NCBI GenBank assembly: GCA_021432635.1
Contig: MU270091.1
Location: 1 to 64,000, forward strand
DNA length: 64,000 bases
Origin: Thozetella sp. PMI_491
Taxonomy: Eukaryota; Ascomycota; Sordariomycetes; Chaetosphaeriales; Chaetosphaeriaceae
Direction of reading: 5' to 3'
Under the pieces are notes generated by a model. That model did not search any database and was not told the DNA's origin. It saw only the letters and a list, made by a program, of their open reading frames with translations. A program made the translations under genes and the position numbers. The stretch's first letter is position 1, and every line of letters starts with the position of its first letter. Shown piece after piece: positions 12,742-22,022 of the stretch.

Positions 12742-14590
12742 CTAATCTCGTTGGAGCGGAAAAGCGCGATAGCATAGCATACCGATGAAGAAACCAGTAA
12801 ATGGGCTCAAATAATAGAGCTCCACGGCACCAGCTGGAACTATTAGACTACTGTTGACGACGCTTATGAAGCCTGGGACATGAGGAGCCATCCCAACAGC
12901 CCACTAGTAAACAGGTATTAGTCGTTGAGGATTGCTCGAGGGTAAAGAAACGAGAATGGTGATGTAAAGTTAGATATGATGGATTGGAGACATACCGCCA
13001 CCACCGCCCGCCAGTTGACGCCATAGTCATACCAGTATATAGATTCTGGACCAAATATATAAAGGTCTGACACGCGCAGCCGCTTCTTCTGCACTACAAA
13101 GTATTGGGCGACGAGGATGCCGAGTAAAGGCTGGAGGAAAACTGTATATGACGACATAACGCTTAGGAACACAGTAGCGTTGCTGAGAAGGTACCACGGA
13201 TTGATAACGAGGCCTAAAAGGGCGGTAATAATCTGGCCGCGACGGATGTTGATCCACCGCGGAACCAAGGCGGACATGTCGGTTCCGCCCGAGAACGAGT
13301 TTCCAAGAATGTTGAGACTCAGCTGCGATAGGGCCATGGCGAAGCCAGCAAAGAAAACCGCCGCGCGGGTCCCTGAGGTCGGGTTGGCATCCTGCACAAC
13401 AATCAGCAAGCCGGCGGCGTTCCAGAGCTGAGTGCCAAAACGGTTCTGCGTGGCGGCTACCGTCAGCACGCCAAACACGTTGGACAGCCACATGGGTACC
13501 CAGCCGGCTAGCTGCGACCACGTGCCGGCAGAAACGCTCTTAGAGAACCGCGCGTAGTCGCAAATGCTGAGTGTGCCGCTGGTCACGCTTGAGACGGTAA
13601 GCGAGATGGCGTACACTGACATCCACGCTAGGCGGCTTCCAGACAACTCGACTTCGCCGGACAGCACTGTGCCGAACCCGGCTTCCCCCATCGTGCCGCA
13701 TGCCCAAGCGAGCAGGACCAACTGGACCAAGAAACCTGCGACAGATCCGACGAGAAGAAGATAGCGCACTGTGATTGGAGACAGGAGGAAGAGCGGGAAC
13801 TGGATGATGTAGAAGACAATGAATCCGACAAACTGAGGCAGTGTCATGCCCGTGCTTATGGGAATGGTGTTGGGGATCTCGTCAATGCTAGGCCAGATGG
13901 CACGAATGCAGACGTAGGTGACCAGTCCGCCAAGCCAAGACTGCACGCCGGTCCAGAGAACTGAGAGGAAGATGCGGTTGATCACGACGAAGACCGAGCC
14001 GAGGAATCCTGCATCGACGGCCACGGTTGTTAGCAAACCTGACCAAATTATCACCAGAACCAGGCAAAGCAGGTCCCTAACACACGGGGCAAGATGAATG
14101 AAGTGGTCTAACTTGCCCCAGCCGATACGCGATACAACCGGGAACGATATATAGTATTGTAGCCCCGGTTGGGAGACAATGACGACTAGGATGGCCCCGA
14201 AGATATGTCCGAATAGAGTCGTTACTATCGTTTGCCACCAGTTGAGCCCCAACGAGAGCATACTCGAGCCCTAATGCGATACCGGCACGGTTAGAGCTTG
14301 TGCATATCTGGGTGGTCCAATGAGGAGACATTGATTACCAATTGAAAGTTGGACATGTTGAAGGCGGTGACGGTCCACAGGCCAAAAAAACTTGCCGTGC
14401 CTTTCGCCATCGAGGTATAGTTAGCCAAGGTGTGCTAAAAAGCATGTCAGGTATCCAAAGGAAGCGTCGGCTTACCCCAAAGACGGCGCTCCTTCTCGAT
14501 CGGCTTTGTGTCGTGGCTGATCAGGGCGGTGGGCCGCGGCTCACCACGCGGGTGCGGCACCTCCAGTCGCTCGATGATTCCAGCAGCCAT
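12742..14590 (-). CDS. NCS1-family permease (uracil/allantoin/hydantoin type)
   Basis: Four exons on the minus strand, 14590-14476, 14400-14339, 14270-12996 and 12903-12742, total 537 aa. The junctions rebuild ERRLWGTASFFGLW and SNFQLGSSMLSLGLNWW, the N-terminal NCS1 signature. The last exon gives APHVPGFI and VPAGAVELYYLSPF, as in fungal Fur-type carriers. About twelve membrane helices are visible. Family members are plasma-membrane symporters for uracil, uridine, allantoin, hydantoins, cytosine/purines or thiamine, and the specific substrate cannot be read here. It diverges from the hydantoinase-like gene with a 548 bp shared promoter, which favours a hydantoin-like or other cyclic ureide substrate (inference). 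The start is the ATG of MAAGIIERLEVPHP; upstream in-frame codons are not ATG. Confidence 0.88.
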
Positions 14591-15138
14591 AGCTGCAAAT
14601 AGTTCTGCACTGTCAAAGAGTCGATTGTTGGGATTTCGCTTAGCTGTCAAGGCCGACCCTGTGCCACGGCGTCGGGTGCGGGACCGGGAATGTTATAGTT
14701 TGGCCTAGGTGACAATCGCTCGACTGCTTCACGCTCCTGATAAGAATCACCCGACCCGCTGATAGCAAAATCACAATGCACCTGTTGGGCTCGAAATCTA
14801 GAAGTAGTGCTGCGAAGACCGACAAAGGAGGGAGAAAGAGAAGGGACCAAGGGGTAGATCCAGTGGAATGGGCCGGGAATCTTCTCCACCAATCGCAGGC
14901 CAAACACTCCGAATAATCCTAGATCCACCGCCCCACAGTCCGGCCGGCGGCGACCCTAGAGCCTCCGGATGCCAAGGCCCGAACAATAAGTCGATGTGAA
15001 GAGAGTGGCAGACGCATACATATAGCACTAGAAAGTAAACGTGGAGATATAGCAGCAGCAACAGGACAGTGAAGCGGTCTGGTTCTAGTAGCTCTGGATT
15101 GCATCCATTCCAATTTAGCTCAACCAAATCTAGAAGCC
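14591..15138. promoter_or_regulatory. Divergent promoter of NCS1 permease and hydantoinase
   Basis: This 548 bp region separates the two start codons. Besides the paired GATA motifs listed separately it holds no coding frame. Both genes could be switched on together from here. Confidence 0.5.
14738..14765 (+). promoter_or_regulatory. Paired HGATAR motifs (candidate AreA/NIT2 sites)
   Basis: TGATAAG (14738-14744) and TGATAG (14760-14765) lie in the same orientation about 20 bp apart, between the permease and the hydantoinase. Close pairs of HGATAR are what fungal nitrogen GATA regulators use. Single motifs are common by chance (about one per 340 bp on both strands), so this rests on the pairing and the nitrogen context. 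Confidence 0.4.
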
Positions 15139-18100
15139 ATGGGCGACATGGCTGTGACTGTTCCCACAACCCGGTTCCGTATCGGTGTTGATGTCGGTAC
15201 GTGCCATATTCTTTCTTTTCACTTAAGAGTCCCTAGGGCCAAGACCGCACATATCTCTATACCATTCGTTCGTTGCAATTCGGGTGGATGAGGTAAACAA
15301 GGGGGAGCGGGCGATGGTGTGGTGTAAGCCGCTATTCTGGTGCCGCAAAATGGGCCAAATTTCTCTCAGTTTGCGAGAGTGGTCCGTTCTCTGAGCAGAT
15401 GGCTCTTATGGATACTGGAGAGATGTTCAAAGCCTCTTTGCCGCTCCTACTGCCCCCACACCCCCTTTACAGCAAGAGCTGCATGCATGGAAGGGCTAGC
15501 CTGCTAACATGTCGCAGGTGGGACCAATACTGACGCAGCACTTGTCGCGTGCCAGGCGGACACATCACCGCAAGGTCCTAAATCTATCCTGGCGAGGACT
15601 CTGGAGGTAGTGGCTAGCAGTAAGGCCGAGACCACAGCTGACGTGACCACGGGCATTTCCAACGCGATCCGCAACGTTCTCGGCCAGTATCCGGTGCCAA
15701 CAACCGATATACTCTCGATCAACATCGGCACCACTCACTTCATCAATGCTGTCACGCAGCGCGACGCGTCCAAGCTACGACGTGTAGCCGTGCTGCGGCT
15801 GTGTGGCCCCTTTGGCCGGGAAGTCCCCCCTTTTGCGGACTGGCCTGCCGACTTGGCCGCCGTTCTGAAGGGACCAATCGGATATCTCTCCGGCGGCCTT
15901 GAGTGTATGTGTAGCCCATCCAGCCCCCAAATATCTGCATTGCAAAACTTGAGAACGTGTCCGTTCTTATATTTTGTACAACACATGTTTAACCTATGCC
16001 TACAATAAACAGTGGATGGGCGCCTAATTGGAGAGGTATCCAAGGACGAGGTGCTCCAGCATGCCGAGAACATCATGAAAGCCGGTATCACGGCAGTCGT
16101 GGTTATTGGCGTGTTTTCAAGCCTCGACTCTGAGTCGCCTACGCAAGAAGAATACGTCCGAAAACTACTTCAGGATCGGATTCCCGGGATAGATGTTGTA
16201 TGCTCGCGAGACGTGGGCAATGCACCTTTCGTGGAGCGTGAAAATGCTGCCATTCTCAATGCCAGCATTCTTGACTTCGGGCGCCGCACCATTCGTAGCT
16301 TTGAGAGCGCCTTCCAATCTCTTGATCTTGATTGCGCCTTGTATCTCACGCAGAACGATGGTACCGTTATGGATACAGAGGCGGCCGTACGCGTCCCCAT
16401 CAAGACGTTTACATCCGGTGCCACGGTAGGTCTCCTATGGCTTAGCTTTGTTTCTGTTCCCGAATGACGAAGGAATGGTAACTAACTAAGTGGCTGTTCC
16501 TGATGGAATAATATAGAACTCTCTGACTGGCGCTATGTTCCTTGCGGGGCTCCATAATGGCAGCGAGGCCGTCGTTGACCCGAAAACATCACAAGTAATC
16601 ATGGTCGACATCGGCGGTACCACCTCGGACTTTGCAGCCCTGTCACCAACTGGTTATCCGCGCCAATCTCCTGGGACCGTCAAGGTAGGTGGCGTCCGGA
16701 CGGCTTTCCAATTGCCTGAGCTTGTCAGTATCGGCCTCGGCGGTGGCTCGCGCGTCGTCGTCACGCATGAGTCTGGCAGCGACAGCAGTGTCACCTCCAC
16801 AAGCAACAGTCGTGTGACGGTAGGCCCCACGTCGGTTGGCTACCAGCTTTCAGTACTAGCACAGTGCTTCGGGGGCGAGGTGCTCACGGCGACTGACATC
16901 GCGGTAGCCAGCGGCGTGGTGGCCGAAGGAACAGTTGGTACGCAGAAGGTAGACTTGGATGCCGACGTGGTCACCAAGGCGCGGCGCAATATCAGACGGC
17001 AGCTGGAATACAATATCGAGAACATGCGTGTGTCGGATCAGGAGGTAGTCCTGCTACTCGTAGGAGGTGGTTCCATCATCCAAATGGACGATATTAGGAA
17101 CGTGAAGGCGTGCATACGGCCGCCGTTCTACAACGTGGCTAATGCCGTGGGTGCCGCCATTGCAAAGGCGCGTCTGTCCCTTGACCCCCATATGCAGAGC
17201 TCTTTTTTATCATTACGTACCTAGAAGATAAGCTAACTCTAGTTTCTCATATAGATCTCTGGGGATGTAGATCAAATCGAAATTCCGGGCGATCGCAATC
17301 CCGACGACATCGTCGAGGAAATGAAGAACAAGGCCATCGAGGCAGCCTGCCAGAACGGGGCTATTCGCGAATCAGTTCGCATCGTCGAAGTTGAACGCAT
17401 CCCTCTGCAATATGCGCATAACGCGGCATTCCGTGTTGTGGTTCGCGCGGTAAGACGGGTTTCGCCTTACTCCTTCCTCCCCTATACGATATTTGTCGCT
17501 AAGCATGTGGTATATGAAGTGTGGTGACTTGAGCTGGGACTCGGGAGAAACAAAAAAGAGGTGCAAGGCAGAAGCGACTACTGGCCCAGAACCTGCTGTG
17601 AGGCCTGTCGAGGTAGCAACTAAGCTGGTCGGCCTAGATATCACGCCAAATGACGTCCACTTAGCCTCCTATGAGCCAGAAGTTTCCAAGGCCACGGGAG
17701 AGTGGTTCATCTCGGAGATCGACTTGGCATTCATCGCCGAGGGATGTGGCGTTTTAGGTACTGGTCAGTATAATGACGCCTCTTTGTCGAGTCCGAAGCT
17801 AATGAGGACACGAAACTAGGCGGAGGAGGCAGTTCATATGCCGCCTATCTCAATTCGATCGCCGTGCTACGAAAGTCTCCTAGAGGAAGCATGAGAGTCA
17901 TAGACCCCAGTACAATCGACGCTTCATCTCGCGTTGTACGTTCATTCCTCAAGACCTAACTACACCTTGCATATCATCATCGGCCCATTACTAACCCGAT
18001 CCTATGTAGGGAATCGTGGCTGGCGTTGGGTAAGTTGATAGACTGAGGTCTGTAACTGCGTGTAGTGATGCTTATGAGGTTTACTCTAGGGCGCCTAGTG

Positions 18101-19285
18101 TTTCTAACGAACGGCTAGCCGGGGAAAACGAGTTCCAATACGCTTGCCAGAAATTGCTTCGCTACCTACAGTTGGATTCATTCTCAGCTCTCGCCTCTGG
18201 GGAAATCGGTGCGCCCTCTATGTTTCCCTGTTTTTCACGTTACATTTGAGTTTGCTAAGATAGTTTGACCACAGGGGGCGGTAATGGCATGGCTCCATTT
18301 CCAGTCGCAGCGACCATGGGGCTGCCAGTGCTCGACGGCGATACACTTGGCCGGGCGTTCCCCAAGATTGACATGTGCTTACCTTTTGTGTATGACACAG
18401 AAAAGCCTTACCCCGGAGTCCTCTCGGACCCTCGGGGTAACTCTCAGATTGTAGCCGAGGTAGATACGGCAAACCGACTGGAGCGCCTGCTCCGCTGTAT
18501 CTGCATCGAAATGGGTCTCTCGTGTGCGTATGCTTTCAGCATTGGCGCCGAGAACTTTCAAAAGTACGCCTGCAGTCAGACAGTTTCTGAGGCCTGGTAC
18601 ATTGGAAGGGCTATATCTATTGCAAGGCAGCAGAAGACGGACATCTTGCAATCTCTGGTAAGACTCTACAATAAGCTTCGGCTTAAGTGTGGACATTACA
18701 TTTTCTACTACTTAACTAACTTACTATATGTAGGTTAATATCATCCCAGGGTGCAAGAAAATCTACAGCGGCCGCATAACAGATGTATCCCGAGATGTCA
18801 AGGGCGGTTGGACTGTGGGCACGGTCACCATCAAGCGAGCCAGTGAAGACGGCGACGACGATGATGGCAGCCACACCCAGGCTCAAATGAATGATAATCC
18901 CATGATAATCCAATATCAGGTATGCGCTAGGCCATTATAGTGTATCTTACGCCTCATTCCTCGTGTATTGGCGCTAATTACGTGTCCTGCATAGAACGAG
19001 TTCCTATATGCTGCTTTGATGCGGCCCGATGGTTCACAAGAAGCTATCTGCACCACACCCGATCTAATCACGGTCCTGGATGCGGCGGGTGCTGCGTTAG
19101 GTACACACGAGATGCGTTATGGGCTGATGGTCCATGTCATCGCTATGCCCGCCAATCCACTATGGACTACGCCGACGGGAATGAAGGCATCCGACCCAGC
19201 ATCATTCGGACTGGCAATGGAGTACACAGCTCTTGGCTCCGAGTGGCATAAGCCGCGCTCTGTCATCGAGGAGTTCGGTAAATAA
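15139..19285 (+). CDS. Hydantoinase/oxoprolinase A fused to DUF917 (S-methyl-thiohydantoin desulfurase-like) domain
   Basis: Twelve exons: 15139-15196, 15518-15904, 16013-16425, 16517-17167, 17255-17449, 17520-17763, 17820-17935, 18011-18030, 18090-18208, 18275-18657, 18734-18919 and 18995-19285. All phases match and the product is 1020 aa. The N-terminal part is hydantoinase A: RIGVDVGGTNTDAALV (phosphate-binding loop, completed across intron 1) and later MVDIGGTTSDFAAL, with NAVGAAIAK near the end of the domain. The C-terminal third is DUF917, with GVLGTGGGGSSYAAYL, VAGVGAPSVSNER, EIGGGNGMAPFPVAAT and KPRSVIEEF. Hydantoinase A proteins open cyclic amides such as hydantoin or 5-oxoproline, some using ATP. 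The fused second domain suggests a further step on the same ring. Intron 4 seems to use a GC donor. Intron 1 is long (321 bp). It is probably cytosolic. Confidence 0.88.
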
Positions 19286-19390
19286 GTAGGAGAATGTGCA
19301 AAGTAAGTATATGCCTAGACTAGGAAGAAAAGGGAATTTCATATAAGACATGTAGTTTATAAAGAAGAGTAGAATTAAATTAGCTCTCTA

Positions 19391-21280
19391 TCATATTTCA
19401 AGCTCGACCTCAGCTGTAGCCGGATGAGCTGTGCAAATAAGAACTCTGCCGTCTAATTCAAGTCCTCCCGAGACTGATCCAGCGACAAGTTTGGCGGCAC
19501 AACTCCCGCAGGAACCTGCTCGACAGCCAAAATTCGGTGCTAGACCTAGTGACTCGGCGAGCTCTAGCAATGTTTGCGGCTTTTCCCTCTCCCATTTGCC
19601 CACGACCTTGGATTTAGTAAACCGTACAGAGGCTACTTCCAAACAGGTGTCGGCCGCCACCCCTCCGTTGCCTGTGAAAGATTCACTATGAATGAGCGGA
19701 GCGGGAACACCAATGTTAAGGAGATTAGACCTCATGTCTTCTTCAAACGATCTTGGGCCACATATATATATGCAGGAATTTGGGCCGGGAACCTCAATCT
19801 CAGAGATCCCAAGCGGGTTGAACAAGTACGGACCAGCCAGTAAGTCTTTTAGGACATCCATTGTCGGTCTCCCCATATGATCAAAGTGTTCACCAAGGAC
19901 ATCTGTTTCCAGTGGTCTGGTGAAGAAAAGCGCTCTACTGATGAGTCCGTTCGCAATATCGATGCCCTCTTGTCGGAGTGGAAAGGAGTGAGAGTTGGAG
20001 GTGACGTGGATCCACAAGCCTGGTGTGACGTCCATGTTGGGGTGCGCCTTGTGTGCCTTCATCATAGCTAGTATAGGGGTGATGCCTATACCCGCCGACA
20101 CGTAGACCTGTCGCGGCGGCACTAAATGTGACCAGTCCAGTACGAACTGTCCTGCCGGCGAGCGCACCTTGAGTACCGTATCGGGCGTGCACTCGTCGCA
20201 CATCCACCGTGACGCATTCTCGGCCCGTTTGATGGTAAGCCGATATTGCGCCACGCCGTCGTCGCTTCCAGGGCGAGCCCAATCTGAGATGCTCCAGCTT
20301 CGTATCTCGTTAGTGTCTGGCAATTGCACTGTCAGGAACTGCCCGGGGCAATAGTGGGCTAAGGGCTGGCGGTCGATGGCCACAAGATAGAACGACTTAA
20401 CCCCATCACCCTCATCAACGATGCGGCGCGGTCGGAAACGGCGCCAACCTTCCCACACGTTGCGGCTGAGAGCTAGCTGGTCGTCCATCATGTTGAGGCG
20501 GCGGGCGATCCCCCAGCGGTTTAGTCGCAGGAGCAGCGGGTGGTTGGCCAGAAGGTCGAGCGTGTCACGAGTGGATAGGGAGGTATCGAAAGCCATGCGG
20601 CTAACGAGGCCGACGTCGACGTGGTCGCCCGAGCGCTGTACGACAACAGCCCGATCGCCGGGGCGCACGCGGCCGCGGCGTACGATACGGAAGTAGGCAC
20701 CGACGAAGCCCGACTCTGCCAGCGGCTTGAGCCAGCTGTCGCGCTGGCCGCAGCGCCACGACAGCTTGAAGCAGGGCACACGCGCCCCGCACACCTGCAG
20801 TCGTACTGAGTCCCCTACAGCCCATATATCGCCGAGGTGCATGTCGTGCTCGGTCATGTTGGCTCCCGTTGGATTATCGGCGCCATCGCCAGTTGAGCGA
20901 AAGGTAATGTTTTCTCCCCAGTGGCACCAATCCCACGCGGTTCGGTCGACGCCGAGCTTCTCGCACCAGTAGTCATAGTGCTCGGCAAAAAAGCCATAGA
21001 CCGGTCCATCATGAACCGCTGTCTTGTTTCCGGAGATGCCCGACTCATGCAACTCAATATAATCTTCGGGTCCGGTCAAGGGGTTATGGATGATGGATGT
21101 TAATATTCTTTGGCCGTTGATATCGAGCCACTGGGGCAACGAACGGCTGACGGCAACGACTTCCATGGTCAAAGAATGAAGCATGCTCAATCGACTGGGG
21201 TATTGCTTAAGCCATATACTCTGACTTCGAAGGATGTATCTTGACTTAGTAGCGCTTTGAGATACGGGCCTTAGCCACAT
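19391..21280 (-). CDS. MOSC domain-flavin reductase-2Fe2S ferredoxin fusion protein
   Basis: An intronless frame of 629 aa. Residues about 40-230 form a YiiM-like MOSC plus 3-alpha region (SGISGNKTAVHDGPVYGF, HWGENIT, GARVPCFKLSWRC). Next comes a ferredoxin-reductase-type FAD/NAD module (RSWSISDW, VYVSAGIGITPILAM, YICGPRSFEEDM). Last is a plant-type 2Fe-2S domain with NFGCRAGSCGSCAAKL and VLICTAHP (CX4CX2C...C). MOSC proteins bind molybdenum cofactor, and bacterial YiiM/YcbX reduce N-hydroxylated bases. Here the electron chain is built into one polypeptide. The ATG at 21280 gives an Arg/Ser-rich leader of about 38 residues resembling a mitochondrial presequence; a start at 21166 (MEVVAVSRS) would remove it. 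It lies tail-to-tail with the hydantoinase gene, about 105 bp apart, and diverges from the regulator at 22023. Confidence 0.85.
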   Translation of the reverse strand: MWLRPVSQSATKSRYILRSQSIWLKQYPSRLSMLHSLTMEVVAVSRSLPQWLDINGQRILTSIIHNPLTGPEDYIELHESGISGNKTAVHDGPVYGFFAEHYDYWCEKLGVDRTAWDWCHWGENITFRSTGDGADNPTGANMTEHDMHLGDIWAVGDSVRLQVCGARVPCFKLSWRCGQRDSWLKPLAESGFVGAYFRIVRRGRVRPGDRAVVVQRSGDHVDVGLVSRMAFDTSLSTRDTLDLLANHPLLLRLNRWGIARRLNMMDDQLALSRNVWEGWRRFRPRRIVDEGDGVKSFYLVAIDRQPLAHYCPGQFLTVQLPDTNEIRSWSISDWARPGSDDGVAQYRLTIKRAENASRWMCDECTPDTVLKVRSPAGQFVLDWSHLVPPRQVYVSAGIGITPILAMMKAHKAHPNMDVTPGLWIHVTSNSHSFPLRQEGIDIANGLISRALFFTRPLETDVLGEHFDHMGRPTMDVLKDLLAGPYLFNPLGISEIEVPGPNSCIYICGPRSFEEDMRSNLLNIGVPAPLIHSESFTGNGGVAADTCLEVASVRFTKSKVVGKWEREKPQTLLELAESLGLAPNFGCRAGSCGSCAAKLVAGSVSGGLELDGRVLICTAHPATAEVELEI

Positions 21281-22022
21281 TTACCAAGATGTCTTAATTT
21301 AGTAGTTTCGCCTGACCTTGATCATCTAGGACCTTCAACCAAGTCTCGAGGCACAGTGTGGACCACTTCCTTAATTAATTCATCCTCCGGTCTTACATAC
21401 CTAACTCGTCAATCTCTACGATTTGAGCCTTGATATTGCCCCTGATGGCCGTTCACTGACGTCTACCAGATACGCGAGTTGGCCAGAAGACAGTTGTGTC
21501 AGTACCTAGCAAATTGGTTTGTATCCATCCCTGCTAGATGGCTCCGAGGAAACCACTGGGAGCAAAGAAAGCCCGAAAGTGGAGGGCGTATAAGCCGCTA
21601 ACCCCATGATAGAGGCGAGAACCCACCACTCAGGATGGAGAGACACCGAAATGTGGGGGTCCGAACCAGCCGCTTCTAGTAGGCGTCCGACGCTAATAGT
21701 ACATCATGTGCCTCCTTCATCTGGGTAGCTTATCTCACTGAGTTGGGTTATCTATGGGGTCCTCGGTTTCGGCAAGGCCGGCTCGCTTTGATTTGTAGAT
21801 CGGGCCTTGGATCGTTTCGGCCTCCCTTGTGCCGGCCGAGGGAGCGGAAGTCGACCGCGCGCGCCCTTGCGTCCGAACGCACATCTAGCTACGCTCTATC
21901 TACTCTCGCTCTAGTTGAACAGGATGAATAGGACTAGGAACGAGGGATCCAAAGGAACGTCTACGCTGTCCAACGAGAGGGCGAGGCAACGCTCCCGGAA
22001 GGAATAGTTCCAGTGCCCAGTC
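21281..22022. promoter_or_regulatory. Divergent promoter (MOSC fusion / Zn2Cys6 regulator)
   Basis: The 742 bp carry no supported coding frame. A GC-rich stretch with CGG/CCG words spans about 21760-21860, and a pair of GATA motifs (listed separately) lies just upstream of it. Confidence 0.4.
21730..21753 (-). promoter_or_regulatory. Paired GATA motifs on the minus strand
   Basis: Two copies of ttatct (AGATAA on the minus strand) sit at 21730-21735 and 21748-21753, 18 bp start to start. They match HGATAR, and the spacing resembles the pair in the permease/hydantoinase promoter. This is a candidate nitrogen-regulator site; chance occurrence is possible. Confidence 0.35.

Noticed and set aside
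14447-14650. Permease start upstream of 14590
   Set aside because: The in-frame codon at 14650 is TTG, not ATG; the ATG at 14590 gives a normal N-terminus.
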